From contig JAFRYG010000017.1 of NCBI GenBank assembly GCA_017441205.1, positions 1 to 45,012 on the forward strand: a stretch of 45,012 bases of DNA. Reading direction: 5' to 3'. Shown here piece by piece: positions 27,501 through 38,134 of this stretch. The translations under genes were made by a program, and so were the position numbers. The notes under the pieces are model-generated. The model worked only from the letters and a program-made list of their open reading frames with translations, had not been told where the DNA came from and did not search any database. Within the stretch, counting starts at the first letter, position 1, and each line of letters begins with the position of its first letter. The DNA is from Pseudomonadota bacterium. GTDB lineage: Bacteria > Myxococcota_A > Bradymonadia > UBA4248.

Positions 27501-27748
27501 AAAACGCCCCACTTATCAGTTTTTCTAAGCATTTTGTAAACCAATATTTTGGATATTCCGTAAATATCCGATACTTCGAAATCCCTGACTCCCATTGCAT
27601 GCCCCCCCTGACGCACATGCTGAAACATGAGCTGGATCATTACGAGAGTACAGGTTTCGTTAACAGTGCGCGTTGACATGTTCCGGTTTATCGTTTAACC
27701 CAGACACGTCTGACGGGAGAATGGGCTCCGAACTTGTCTGGCATGGGT

Positions 27749-30700
27749 ATGAATCGCAAAAAACTCTTTGATTTTGCAACCGGAATGAGACTTCGTCTCA
27801 GGGAGACAGTCTTTCCCCAAATGGGGGACAGAACCGAAGATGTTGCATGTTCGCTGTTTATTGCCTGCTGTGCCCTGGGATTTTTGGAGGTCAACGGATT
27901 TTTGCCCCAAAACATGCAGCCCGTAAATAGGCCGGATCATTTTATTGATGCATCGAAATCATTCAGTCGCTGGTTCCCGGATATTTTCAGAGACGATCTT
28001 TATGAATGCGTGCCAGAGGACTTGTTCGGGCAGTTCCTGACCACGTTCTTCAGCACAATTCCACGCGATGAACTGGACTTCGGCAAAACCGGCAGCATCG
28101 AATCCATCGGCTGGATGTATCAATACTATGTTTCGGAACTGCATGACGATATCATCGATCCGCTTCATACAAAAATCGTTCAGAAAAAAGATATTGCGAT
28201 AGCAACTCAGGTTTTTACGACAGACTGGATCGTTCAGTATATCGTCGAAAATACCATCGGAGTATCCTGGCTTCGGATGCATCCCGACAGTCGTCTGCGC
28301 ACCGAAATGAAGTATCTGATGACCGCAGTGGAGGATCTTGATCATTCAGTGCGCAACAAAGACCCGAAAAATGTGGATATTCTCGATCCCTGCGTCGGAA
28401 CCGGACACTTCCTCGTCTATGCATTCGAATTCATGATGAAGATGTATGCAGAATCCAGCTATTCACAGCAGGATGCCGCCTGCGAGATCGTTCATCATCT
28501 GTATGGACTGGATATCGATCCGCGCATGGTTGCAATCAGTCGGTTTGCGATTGCCATGACTGCGCGGAAATATGATCGATCATTTTTCGATCATTTCGTC
28601 GAACCGCGCGCATACGCCATTCGCGATGCATCGTCCGTTACCCAGGACATGCGCGTCTGTTTTTGCGGCAAAAACAAAGAACTTGCAAAGCAGCTGGATC
28701 TTTTGCTCTCTCCTTTCGAAAATGGATCGGAATTCGGTTCACTGATTCGCCCAAAATTATTGGATTTACACGCAATTGAGGCGCGTCTGGATGAGATGGG
28801 ACGCGGCAAAAAGGAAGAACGCCTGTCTGCCGGAGCCATTCGCTCTTTTCTTCAAATTGCGCAGATTCTCTGCAAAAAATATGATGCCGTCATTACCAAT
28901 CCGCCCTATCTGCACAATTACGATGCAGAAATGAAATCATTCCTTCAATCGCATTATCGCGGATATTCGGCGGATTTGTTCAGCGTTTTTATGGTTCGGG
29001 GACTCGAATTGTGCAAAGATGACGGATTTGCTGGATATATGACGCCCAATGTCTGGATGTTCATACGAAGTTACGAACGACTGCGCAGATTCATCCTCGA
29101 AAATCACGGCATTGCCAGTTTGATTCAGCTGGCCAAGGGATCATTCTATAAGGATGCGACCGTCGATGTATGTGCATTTACGCTGAGCAGAGCCAAATCA
29201 TCGCAAAACGGATGTTATCTCAGGCTCGAATCGTTCAAGGGCGATATGGACTATCAAAAGCAAAAAGTCCTCGAAGCCCTCAAAGATCCGGATTGTCCCT
29301 ACCGTTTTGAAGTCGAAGGCAGCCATTTCAGACGTCTGCCCCTGATGCCGATTGCCTTCTGGGCAAGTCCGCAGCTCATCAAAGCCTTCGAAACCGGCAT
29401 TCGTCTGAACGCAGTTTCTGCCCCCAAACAGGGACTGGCGACGACAAATAACCACCGATTCCTGCGGCTGTGGCATGAAGTCGATGACAGGCAAATCGCA
29501 TTCGGCATGAGTGCCGATGAGGCAAGACAGTCCGAATTTCGCTGGTTTCCCTACAATAAAGGCGGTAATTTCAGGAAATGGTACGGCAATCAGGAATATA
29601 TCGTCGATTACTATCATGACGGAGAAGAAATCAAAAAGTCAGTCATGACGCGCTATCCCTACCTGAAATCCCCGAATTACGTCGTAAAAAACCCTCAATA
29701 CTATTTCCGGCCAAGTCTCGGATGGTCAAAAATATCGAGCGGTAACGTCGCATTTCGATATTATCCCAAAGGATTTCTGTTCGATGTTTCGGGATGCAGT
29801 ATTTTTTGTGATTCGCACCGCGAGATGCTCTTCGAAGCCGGTTTTTTGAATTCGGTCGTCGCAAAGGCAATGCTCGAGATGATTTCACCGACGGTGAATT
29901 ATGAAGCCGGCCATATTGCAGCACTTCCACTGATTCACAGCAAAGATAAAATGGACGAAGTCTGCCGTCTGGCGGAACAAAATATCGAAATCTGCCGTCA
30001 GGATTGGGATGATTTCGAAACCTCCTGGCAATTCCGGTGTCATCCTCTGATGCAGAAATCCATGCCGATTTCGGATGCTTTTGAACGCTGGGCTTCAGTT
30101 TGCAGGGCTCGCTTTGAAACACTCAATTCCAATGAAGAAAAGCTCAATCGCATTTTTATACATATTTATGGACTCGATAAAGAACTCAGTCCAAAAGTAC
30201 CGCCGCGCCAGGTCAGCGTCTCGCATGCCGATATAAACCGCGATATTCGCAGTCTGCTCAGTTATATCGTGGGATGTCTGTTTGGCCGCTATTCCCCCGA
30301 AATCCCCGGTATTGTACATGATAAGAATTCTGAAAAATGCGAAGAAATACTGATGGTAACTGAAGAATCTTATCCGACAGGAATCGATCTGGCAGCTCAG
30401 ATCTGCGCATTCATCAAAAAACAATTCGGCCCGCAATACTACGAAGATAATATTGCCTATATTGCGAAATCACTCAGTGACAACGATGCGCCGGATTCTG
30501 CGGTCCGACACTATCTGATGTCCGGATTCTATGCAGATCATCTGAAAATATATCAAAAACGTCCTATTTACTGGCAGTTCGACTGCCGCCGGAATGCCGG
30601 ATGCCGGATTTATGTCTATATTCATCATTATCATCAGAACACCCTGAAAAAGATTCGCACAAAATATATTCATCCCTGGCTGGTCTATACAAAGAATATA

Positions 30701-30889
30701 TTATCCGAATTGCAGTCTGTTCCGAAAAAGCAACAGGATACATTGCAGATCAATAAATTATCGGATCGCGTGGATGCACTGAGTTCCTATGAATTGCTTC
30801 TGCAAAAATACGAAGGCACGCCGCTCGATCTCAACGACGGCATTCGGCATAATTACGCAAAATTCGGGGATCTTTTGCGAAAAATATAA
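27749..30889 (+). CDS. PglX-like adenine-specific DNA methyltransferase, orphan
   Basis: 1046-residue N6-adenine methyltransferase resembling BREX PglX. Motif I is DPCVGTGHF (213-221) and the catalytic motif is NPPY (384-387), followed by SADLFSVFMVRGLELC and GYMTPNVWMFI, a pattern typical of PglX. Further segments TTNNHRFLRLW and FRWFPYNKGGNFRKWYG also fit PglX and related type IIG enzymes. In BREX this protein marks the host genome, and together with other Brx proteins blocks phage. None of those partners (PglZ, BrxC, BrxB, BrxL) lies in the window; the flanks are arcC and gyrA. It may act alone as a type IIG-like or solitary methylase. The start is uncertain between 27743 and 27749; neither has a strong ribosome site. 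Confidence 0.82.
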   Translation: MNRKKLFDFATGMRLRLRETVFPQMGDRTEDVACSLFIACCALGFLEVNGFLPQNMQPVNRPDHFIDASKSFSRWFPDIFRDDLYECVPEDLFGQFLTTFFSTIPRDELDFGKTGSIESIGWMYQYYVSELHDDIIDPLHTKIVQKKDIAIATQVFTTDWIVQYIVENTIGVSWLRMHPDSRLRTEMKYLMTAVEDLDHSVRNKDPKNVDILDPCVGTGHFLVYAFEFMMKMYAESSYSQQDAACEIVHHLYGLDIDPRMVAISRFAIAMTARKYDRSFFDHFVEPRAYAIRDASSVTQDMRVCFCGKNKELAKQLDLLLSPFENGSEFGSLIRPKLLDLHAIEARLDEMGRGKKEERLSAGAIRSFLQIAQILCKKYDAVITNPPYLHNYDAEMKSFLQSHYRGYSADLFSVFMVRGLELCKDDGFAGYMTPNVWMFIRSYERLRRFILENHGIASLIQLAKGSFYKDATVDVCAFTLSRAKSSQNGCYLRLESFKGDMDYQKQKVLEALKDPDCPYRFEVEGSHFRRLPLMPIAFWASPQLIKAFETGIRLNAVSAPKQGLATTNNHRFLRLWHEVDDRQIAFGMSADEARQSEFRWFPYNKGGNFRKWYGNQEYIVDYYHDGEEIKKSVMTRYPYLKSPNYVVKNPQYYFRPSLGWSKISSGNVAFRYYPKGFLFDVSGCSIFCDSHREMLFEAGFLNSVVAKAMLEMISPTVNYEAGHIAALPLIHSKDKMDEVCRLAEQNIEICRQDWDDFETSWQFRCHPLMQKSMPISDAFERWASVCRARFETLNSNEEKLNRIFIHIYGLDKELSPKVPPRQVSVSHADINRDIRSLLSYIVGCLFGRYSPEIPGIVHDKNSEKCEEILMVTEESYPTGIDLAAQICAFIKKQFGPQYYEDNIAYIAKSLSDNDAPDSAVRHYLMSGFYADHLKIYQKRPIYWQFDCRRNAGCRIYVYIHHYHQNTLKKIRTKYIHPWLVYTKNILSELQSVPKKQQDTLQINKLSDRVDALSSYELLLQKYEGTPLDLNDGIRHNYAKFGDLLRKI

Positions 30890-30893
30890 AGAT

Positions 30894-31004
30894 CGCCCGG
30901 CGTATTGCTCTGCAATAGCCGGGCGCAAAGGCGCGTATCCCCGCAGGGGAAAGCGCCTAAAAGCGAGCTGTATGGACGTGCTCTGGCACGTCCATAGGCG
31001 AGCT
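30894..31004 (+). repeat. Three tandem bulged-G hairpins between the PglX-like gene and gyrA
   Basis: 30894-30925: outer CGCCCGGC / GCCGGGCG, inner TATTGC / GCAATA, loop TCT. 30929-30958: outer AGGCGC / GCGCCT, inner CCCC / GGGG within TAT..AAA, loop GCA. 30963-31004: inner TATGGACGTG / CACGTCCATA, flanked by GCGAGCT as direct copies; the last bases overlap the gyrA stop codon. They lie at convergent gene ends. Confidence 0.85.
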
Positions 31005-33633
31005 ATTCATCCACAGGATCATCCTCGGGAGCGGAATCCTCTTCAGACTCCTCATCATCTTCTTCATCGACAGAATCGTCGATTTCTTCCTCGGGTTCGT
31101 CGTCGATATTATCGAGTTCGTCGTCGATATTATCGAGTTCGTCGTCGACAGAATCATCGACCGGAACCGAAGTCAGTTCCACATCGTCTTCCGACTCATC
31201 CGAAAATGCAGCCACCGCGACGACATGCTCATTTTCGCCGATATTCATCAGCTTGACGCCGGCCGCCGAACGTCCCGTAATGCGGATTTCGCTGACGCGC
31301 GTGCGGATGATCGTACCTCCGTCCGTTGCGAGCAGCAGATGATCATCATCCTGAACGACGAGAGCGCCAACGACATGACCGTTCTTTTCGCGGACGTTGA
31401 TGGCACGGATACCGGAGCCACCGCGTCCCTGCAGACGATGCTCAGAAATCGACGTTCGCTTGCCGTAGCCGCGCTCCGTCACGGTCAGAAGCATGCTGTC
31501 GGAATCGTGGATGACTTCCATCGAAACGACTTCATCGCCATTGCGAAGCTTGATGCCGCGCACGCCGCGCGCAATTCGCGACATCGGGCGCAGAATCTTC
31601 GAATCGAACAGAACCGACTGACCGTTGCGCGTCACGAGCAGGACGTTGTCATCATCATGTACGATGCTGGCGGCAATCAGACGATCACCTTCGCGGAAAT
31701 TCAGGGCTTTGAGGCCATTTTTGCGGCACCGTGAGAAGGCTTCAATCGGCGTCTTCTTGATGACACCGCCGGCCGTCACCATCATGATATAGCCCGTAAA
31801 TCCATCGCGCGAAAGCGGCAGAATCGTCGCAATATCCTCATTGGGTTCGAGCTTGGGCAGCAAATTGATGATCGGACGTCCCTTCGAAGTACGGCTGCCG
31901 GTCGGAAGCTCATAGACCTTGAACGCAAAGGCGCGGCCGAGCGTCGTAAAGACCTGTATCCATTGGTGCGACGAAGCCACAAAGACATCGCGCACATAGT
32001 CATCATCCTTTGTCCCCATGCCATTCTTGCCGCGGCCGCCGCGTTTCTGCGCCTGATACTCGCTGATGGGCATGCGCTTGATGTAGTTCTGCTGCGTGCG
32101 CGTCACCATGCAGTATTCTTCCGCAATCAGATCCTCATCTTCGATTTCAATCTCATCCTCGACGATCTGCGTACGGCGCGCATCCCCGTAACTGGCTTTC
32201 GCTTCCTGGAACTCGCCGATAATAATGTTGTCCAGACGTTCCTTCGAATTCAGGGTCGCTTCGTAATCCGCGATGTTGCGCAGGACTTCGGCCAACTCTT
32301 CCAGAATCTTGTTGCGTTCCATGCCGGTCAGACGCTGCAGACGCATTTCCAGAATGGCCTTGGTCTGGATTTCGGTCAAATCAAACCGCGCCATCAGTTG
32401 ATCCCTGGCCTGATTGGCATCGTTGCTGCCGCGAATAATCGAGATAACTTCGTCCAGATGATCGAGCGCGATCTTGAAGCCTTCCAAAATATGGGCGCGT
32501 TCGCGCGCCTTGCGCAGCAAATAAATCGTTCTGCGGACGACGACGTCGCGCCGGAACTCGATAAAGTACGACATTACCTCCTTGAGGCTCAGGATCATCG
32601 GGCGGTTGTTCACAACCGCAAGCATGATGATGCCAAATGTCGTCTGCAGCTGTGACTGCTTATAGAGCTGATTCAGAACGACCTGCGGCGGCACATCCTT
32701 TTTGATCTCAATGACGATGCGCATGCCGTGGCGGCCGGATTCATCGCGCAGCGTATGAATGCCGTCGATCTTCTTTTCCTTGACGAGCTGGGCAATCTTT
32801 TCGACCAGACGGGCCTTGTTGACCTGATAGGGAATTTCGGTGACGACGAGCGCATTGTGCCCATGGACGACTTCTTCCTCGACCTTTGCGCGCACGCGGA
32901 TTTTACCCATGCCCGTATTGTAGGCTTCATAAATCCCCTTGCGGCCGTGAATCGTGCCATACGTCGGAAAATCAGGTCCTTTCACGATTTGCATGAGATC
33001 ACGCGTCGTACAGTCCGGATTCTGCATCATATAAATGAGGCCATCACAGACTTCGCCCAGATTGTGCGGCGGAATGCTCGTCGCCATACCGACGGCAATA
33101 CCGTTGGAACCATTCACGAGCAGCAGCGGAATCTTCGTGGCCAGCACGACCGGTTCCATCTCGGCGCCATCGAAGTTCGGCACAAAATCGACCGTGTCCT
33201 TATCGAGGTCGCACAACACATGCTCGCTGATCTTCGCCAGTTTGGCTTCGGTATAACGCTGTGCAGCGGGGGGATCGCCGTCGATCGAACCGAAGTTGCC
33301 CTGCCCTTCGACCAGGATATAGCGCATATTAAAAGGTTGAGCGAGTCGCACGAGGGCGTCGTAAGCCGCAGAATCGCCGTGGGGATGGTATTTACCGATG
33401 ACATCACCGACGATACGCGCGGATTTCTTGGTGGTTTTATCGCATCCAATCTTGCTCATCGCAAACAGAATGCGTCGGTGAACGGGTTTGAGGCCGTCGC
33501 GGACATCGGGCAGCGCGCGCCCCACAATGACGCTCATCGAATAGGCCAGATAACTCGTCTTTAATTCTTCATCAATGCTGACTTGTTCTACATTGACGTG
33601 TTCAGTTGGGAGTGTTTTTTCTTCATCTGCCAT
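31003..33633 (-). CDS. gyrA: DNA gyrase subunit A
   Basis: Breakage-reunion subunit of gyrase, which supercoils DNA with GyrB. The 876-residue protein has the quinolone region [19 protein letters not shown], with Ser88 and Asp92 (E. coli Ser83 and Asp87) both wild type, the catalytic Tyr127 in AAQRYTEA, and a GyrA box [11 protein letters not shown] that starts the DNA-wrapping C-terminal domain. The last about 55 residues are an acidic tail with the repeat DELDNID, encoded by a 21-bp tandem repeat. AAGGAGG lies eight bases before the ATG. Quinolone sensitivity is predicted from these two residues only. Confidence 0.97.
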   Translation of the reverse strand: MADEEKTLPTEHVNVEQVSIDEELKTSYLAYSMSVIVGRALPDVRDGLKPVHRRILFAMSKIGCDKTTKKSARIVGDVIGKYHPHGDSAAYDALVRLAQPFNMRYILVEGQGNFGSIDGDPPAAQRYTEAKLAKISEHVLCDLDKDTVDFVPNFDGAEMEPVVLATKIPLLLVNGSNGIAVGMATSIPPHNLGEVCDGLIYMMQNPDCTTRDLMQIVKGPDFPTYGTIHGRKGIYEAYNTGMGKIRVRAKVEEEVVHGHNALVVTEIPYQVNKARLVEKIAQLVKEKKIDGIHTLRDESGRHGMRIVIEIKKDVPPQVVLNQLYKQSQLQTTFGIIMLAVVNNRPMILSLKEVMSYFIEFRRDVVVRRTIYLLRKARERAHILEGFKIALDHLDEVISIIRGSNDANQARDQLMARFDLTEIQTKAILEMRLQRLTGMERNKILEELAEVLRNIADYEATLNSKERLDNIIIGEFQEAKASYGDARRTQIVEDEIEIEDEDLIAEEYCMVTRTQQNYIKRMPISEYQAQKRGGRGKNGMGTKDDDYVRDVFVASSHQWIQVFTTLGRAFAFKVYELPTGSRTSKGRPIINLLPKLEPNEDIATILPLSRDGFTGYIMMVTAGGVIKKTPIEAFSRCRKNGLKALNFREGDRLIAASIVHDDDNVLLVTRNGQSVLFDSKILRPMSRIARGVRGIKLRNGDEVVSMEVIHDSDSMLLTVTERGYGKRTSISEHRLQGRGGSGIRAINVREKNGHVVGALVVQDDDHLLLATDGGTIIRTRVSEIRITGRSAAGVKLMNIGENEHVVAVAAFSDESEDDVELTSVPVDDSVDDELDNIDDELDNIDDEPEEEIDDSVDEEDDEESEEDSAPEDDPVDE

Positions 33634-33729
33634 GCATTGGGCCTCCTTTTGCCCAAAATCAGGGCGTGTTTAGCATACTTTTCGCGTTTTGTGGCCAAAA
33701 ATGCCCCTAATTTGCATTTTTTATGCTCG

Positions 33730-33751
33730 ATCGACAGGGGGTCGATTTTTA
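33730..33751 (+). terminator. Terminator-like hairpin upstream of gyrA
   Basis: ATCGAC / GTCGAT pair around AGGGG and run into TTTTT on the plus strand. No plus-strand gene ends nearby, so its role is unclear. Confidence 0.4.
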
Positions 33752-33833
33752 CGACAGATGCAGTACAGGGTTAAACAGGCACTATTTTGGGGGGTTCGCC
33801 TTTTTTGCCGGAGGCAAAATGCGGCTCACTTTC

Positions 33834-33973
33834 GGCGCTATCGACCTCCTCCTACCCGATCATCCGCAACACACATCACACTACCCACTCGCTGTCACAG
33901 GCAAACAATAAGTCTGATGGGAGGTCGATACGCGCCTCTGTCATCGGCTATCGCTCCCGCGATACGCCGATGA
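33834..33973 (-). repeat. Two reverse-oriented bulged-G hairpins, one with a long loop
   Basis: 33834-33936: outer GGCGC / GCGCC, inner TATCGACCTCC / GGAGGTCGATA, unpaired base, and a loop of about 70 bases, far larger than in other members. 33941-33973: outer TCATCGGC / GCCGATGA, inner TATCGC / GCGATA, loop TCCC, unpaired base. Both follow the family plan when read on the minus strand. The rest of 33634-34138 has no gene I can support. Confidence 0.7.
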
Positions 33974-34138
33974 CTGTCTCGCCAATCCGAATATCATGCG
34001 CAAAAATGGGATCTGGCATCTGCCGCTCTATATGGCGATGGTTTGGTGAATGGCGGCAGGAGGGGCCCCTCCGCAATGGCGAAGGGGGGGATAAAGATGT
34101 GGGAGGAAAATTATTTTATGAGTATTAATATTACTACA

Positions 34139-36982
34139 TTAGGGAGATGTAATACCTAATTTTGATTTATACGTTGCTGCAGGACAGCCGCTGGTATTAG
34201 GACACAAGACATTACAATTATCAATTTGATAGTCCGTTTTAAAAAATACCTGAAGATTGATTTCACTACTATCCCATTTGCCATTATTACATATATAACC
34301 CTTATTTTTATCATTCAGGTGACATTTTATATAGCCATTAATACAATCCTTACCACAACCATCACTATTTTCATTACATGATTTATCACCACAAGATACA
34401 TTCTGCATTAGACCATTATTACAGATAGTTTTAACACCAATATTCGTATTAACATCATTAGAGCAAGAAAGAACTTTTCCATTTGCATCACTACAACTTA
34501 ATGCACAATCAGAATCATTTAAACATATTCCAGAGCTGCATGTTTCATGAACAACATATTTATTACTAACACATTGATATTGTTTCCCTAAACGACATAT
34601 AATAGGGTCTCCATTCTTACATTCAAGATTAAATGTTTCACCAGAACTATTACCAAGACTTTGGCAATATGCACCCCCAACAGCCTGTGGAATGCACACA
34701 CCACTTGGACAAAACATATACTCCCATTTACCATCAACGCAGGTCCGAAGTGTACTGGAGTCTTCACTTCCATCAACTACTACACACTCCTGTTTATTAT
34801 TCTCACAGGGTTCACATGCTTTTAAATGGCTATCACATTTATTACTATCACACATTCCACCAACATCCTCTACCCATTCACCATTAAAACATGTTTCTGT
34901 ATGAGCCTTAACACTCTCGTCAGCACCAGGAATGCAGAGCTTATCATTGTTAGTACATTTACCACATTCAGTTGTACTTTTGCAAGATGCATTATCAGGA
35001 CAAGACGAAACCTCCCATGCCCCCTTATTACAAGTATATAAGCTACCCATTATACATTGGGTATTTCCGTCTTTGCATGAGCCACATAATTTACCATTTA
35101 AATCGCATGAACTAGATCCGCATCTCTGTGCAACGAAGGCACTCTCTTCATTAATCTGATGGTCTTTTATGACATCAGTTTCTTCAGGCCATTTTCCATC
35201 AACGCACCTAACAACTACCGCTTTTGTTTCTTTAGTTTCGCCATCGCCAATTTCATACTGATTACATTTTACATCTTCATCATTACATTCACCGCAGTCA
35301 GTTTTTTCTTTATTGCATGATACATTATTTGAACACGTTACTGAATTCATCCAGCCCCCATTAATGCAGGTCGAACGAATACCATCCTCGCAGATTGTAT
35401 TACCTTCTTTGCATATTCCACATTCGGTACCATTAACATTGCATAAAACACCTTCAGGACAAGCATTTTTCTTTCCCCATTGTCCCTTATCACATGTATA
35501 TACGTCATCTATATCACATTTTTTATCTCCATCATGACATTCTCCGCATACTGTATCAGATTTACAGGATGTATTGTTTGGACAAATCATTACTTCATTC
35601 CATTTACCATTTACACAATTATAAAAAATGCTATTCTCGCATTTCGTTTCACCTTCTCTACATTCTTCATTACAATATTTACCATCAGTATTACATGATT
35701 TATTACAGTCCATTCCCTCTCCCCAAGATCCGCCCGAGCATTTGTACTGTTTATCAATTTCGCATTTATTCTCATCATCAAGGCATTCCCCACACGCCGA
35801 CAGTTCTTCATTACACGAAGTATTCGGGCAAGGAGACACTATCCATTCATTATTACTGCAGCTATAAAAATAGCCATTCTGCTTATCAGCGTCATTATTC
35901 TCACTATTATTTAAACATTTAGTTTCACCATTTTCACAGGTACCACATAGCTTGCCCGTGACATCGCATGTGCTGGTTTTACACTTCAACTCATCATCAT
36001 TCCAACTGCCATTAACACATGTTTGTGTTACAGCATTTTTCCCATCACTCCCTGCGATACACTGCTTATCCCCATCATAACATTCACCACAGACAGTATC
36101 TGACTTACAGGAGGCATTATTAGAACAGGCAACAGCGTTAGACCAAACGCCATTGATACATTTTTCTAAGATTCCATTTTCACAATGACTATTTCCATTT
36201 ATACATAAACCACAATCAGTTCCTGCGGCATTACAGGAATTTCCATTTTCACAGACCACACCATCACTCCATTTTGCTTCCTCACATACATATTTTCTGC
36301 CTTCATCACACTTCTTATCCCCATTAAGACATTCTCCGCACCTAGATTCTAAAACAGTATTGTCTGAATCCTTATCAACTATTTCAAACATACCACATGA
36401 TACATTCAAGCAACGGTCTGATAATTCCCAACGGCCGTTTTCGCATTTATAAATACCACTTATACCATTAGTATCTTTGCACTCCCGTGTACCATTTATA
36501 CATTCACCGCACTTATCATTATAGCAACTAACATTATAACATTCCCCATTAACACCGCTATTATATTCGTTTTTATATTCATTCTCTATATTTGACTGGT
36601 TAGGTATTGACACATAGTCAATATAGGAATAGCTAATATCTGCGTCATCCGCACTAATCTGGTTTTTGGCACAAATTCTAATTTGTCCCACATTATCAAT
36701 ATTATTTTGACATATTTTGGTTTGCAATTCAGCATTAATTTTGTCACAAATACGATCATTATTTGCACAAAACTCACCATTGTTATAGCAGACTACACCA
36801 ATCGCACAATCTGCCTTAGGATTTCCACATTTACAATACCGATTATCATCTTGATTAATCTCCCCACCACTATTCTCACACAGCTGTTTAAACGTCCTGT
36901 GTTCTACTTCGATTTCGTTGTTGCATCCCCAGGATGCTGCGACCGCCACGAGTGCCAGGCCAAAAACGAGTTGCTTTTTCAT
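34139..36982 (-). CDS. Large Cys-rich repeat lipoprotein
   Basis: 947-residue predicted lipoprotein. The signal peptide ends in ASWGC (Cys20). The mature part is a run of about fifteen irregular 35-45-residue units of the form CGEC.DGDKKC....YTC.NG.W...CPNNTSC, each with about six cysteines, likely disulfide-knotted. No catalytic motif is present. GGAG lies nine bases before the ATG. Codon use is clearly AT-richer than in the flanking housekeeping genes, which suggests relaxed composition or acquisition by transfer. By style it joins the lipoproteins at 6029 and 23836. A surface or adhesive role is a guess. Confidence 0.85.
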   Translation of the reverse strand: MKKQLVFGLALVAVAASWGCNNEIEVEHRTFKQLCENSGGEINQDDNRYCKCGNPKADCAIGVVCYNNGEFCANNDRICDKINAELQTKICQNNIDNVGQIRICAKNQISADDADISYSYIDYVSIPNQSNIENEYKNEYNSGVNGECYNVSCYNDKCGECINGTRECKDTNGISGIYKCENGRWELSDRCLNVSCGMFEIVDKDSDNTVLESRCGECLNGDKKCDEGRKYVCEEAKWSDGVVCENGNSCNAAGTDCGLCINGNSHCENGILEKCINGVWSNAVACSNNASCKSDTVCGECYDGDKQCIAGSDGKNAVTQTCVNGSWNDDELKCKTSTCDVTGKLCGTCENGETKCLNNSENNDADKQNGYFYSCSNNEWIVSPCPNTSCNEELSACGECLDDENKCEIDKQYKCSGGSWGEGMDCNKSCNTDGKYCNEECREGETKCENSIFYNCVNGKWNEVMICPNNTSCKSDTVCGECHDGDKKCDIDDVYTCDKGQWGKKNACPEGVLCNVNGTECGICKEGNTICEDGIRSTCINGGWMNSVTCSNNVSCNKEKTDCGECNDEDVKCNQYEIGDGETKETKAVVVRCVDGKWPEETDVIKDHQINEESAFVAQRCGSSSCDLNGKLCGSCKDGNTQCIMGSLYTCNKGAWEVSSCPDNASCKSTTECGKCTNNDKLCIPGADESVKAHTETCFNGEWVEDVGGMCDSNKCDSHLKACEPCENNKQECVVVDGSEDSSTLRTCVDGKWEYMFCPSGVCIPQAVGGAYCQSLGNSSGETFNLECKNGDPIICRLGKQYQCVSNKYVVHETCSSGICLNDSDCALSCSDANGKVLSCSNDVNTNIGVKTICNNGLMQNVSCGDKSCNENSDGCGKDCINGYIKCHLNDKNKGYICNNGKWDSSEINLQVFFKTDYQIDNCNVLCPNTSGCPAATYKSKLGITSP

Positions 36983-37048
36983 ATATATCGACTCCGTTGG
37001 TTCGTAATTCTTTTATGTCCGTATTGATTGATTCAGGGCTCAGAACAA

Positions 37049-37906
37049 TTAAAATGCCAGTCCGATCGAGGCCGACGCAGGTGTCAGCCCAAACGATACC
37101 GTCATGTCTGTTTCGGGAACATCGAAATGCGTGTATTTGTAACCCGCAATGCCCGTCATAATCGCTCCAGTAATCGTCAGTCCTGCCCCAAGCCCCAGCA
37201 GCGTCCAGCCGACGACGTATGGCGGATTGATTTTGTAATTGGCACCGTCTTCCTTGTGATTATTGACGACGGCAATCATCGCAATGCCGCCGCTGGCAAT
37301 GAGCAGACCGCCAAGTCCAAGCCCCGCCCCCGTCCACATCATCGTATAATAGTCACTGCGCACGCTTTCCATTTTCGAATTCACGAGATTCGATGCCTCA
37401 TTGCCCGAAATGATCACGCTCTTTTCGAGTTCGTTGATGCGGTTTTGTCTATCTTCGATCTGAGCCTGCAGCTGAATTTTCTCGTCTGTCAGAGCAGCAA
37501 CGGCCTCCGGCGTTCTGTCCGGATTCTCTGCTTCATAAAGCGTATACCAAATTTTGCGCATCATCACAGCATCGACATCAAATTCAACCGTCGCCTTAGC
37601 CGCTTCCTGCAAATATCGCAGGGCGCGGGCCTTATCGCCCTTATGGTACAGTGCAACCCCGGTAAAATGGTTGACTTCGGGGGTTCTGCCGCAAATGCTG
37701 AACAACGTGCCTGCTTCCGAAATGGCGGCATCATAATCGCCCTTCTCTGTCAGTTCCTGGAGTTTTTGAATACCGGTCTGCCAGGTCGCATTCTCGACGA
37801 GGTGAAGGCAGGGATCGTCATTGTCAGTGTTTTGAGCCAGCGCAACCGAGGGAATGCTCAATGCGCTCAGAACTAAAGCGCATGATAAAATAGTCTGAAA
37901 TTTCAT
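37049..37906 (-). CDS. Exported TPR-like membrane protein
   Basis: 285-residue exported protein. A signal peptide ends at SVALAQ. Residues 35-120 have the helix spacing of tetratricopeptide repeats (ATWQTGIQKLQELTEKGDYD, HFTGVALYHKGDKARALRYL). A coiled-coil segment follows (LTDEKIQLQAQIEDRQNRIN), then two hydrophobic helices (about residues 185-205 and 230-250). The last residues alternate and end in Phe, which may hint at outer-membrane insertion. The start at 37906 is chosen for AAGGA and for the signal peptide; 22 upstream codons are open but lack these. Function unknown; such proteins often act in envelope assembly. Confidence 0.8.
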   Translation of the reverse strand: MKFQTILSCALVLSALSIPSVALAQNTDNDDPCLHLVENATWQTGIQKLQELTEKGDYDAAISEAGTLFSICGRTPEVNHFTGVALYHKGDKARALRYLQEAAKATVEFDVDAVMMRKIWYTLYEAENPDRTPEAVAALTDEKIQLQAQIEDRQNRINELEKSVIISGNEASNLVNSKMESVRSDYYTMMWTGAGLGLGGLLIASGGIAMIAVVNNHKEDGANYKINPPYVVGWTLLGLGAGLTITGAIMTGIAGYKYTHFDVPETDMTVSFGLTPASASIGLAF

Positions 37907-38134
37907 AATGTTCCTTATTATTATATGAATACTCGCCATGAGCGATGAATATCTCATAAACGCCTTAACCATTCATAATAGCATGTGGTGAACCCGATTT
38001 CCAACGATTACGCGCATTTTTATCCCGGTATAATCAATCAAAAACATGATTCAGAATAAATTCAAACGGTTACATCAATCATTCTGATAAATTATTCCGC
38101 AAGACGTTCTCTCCCAAATCCTGACTTTTGACCG

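Noticed and set aside
27458..27679. 73-codon minus-strand frame before arcC as a leader peptide gene
   Set aside because: It runs through the terminator hairpin, has no clear ribosome site and no recognisable composition; kept only as a remote possibility.
27749..30889. A complete BREX system
   Set aside because: Only the PglX-like gene is present; no PglZ, BrxC, BrxB, BrxA or BrxL candidate is in the window.
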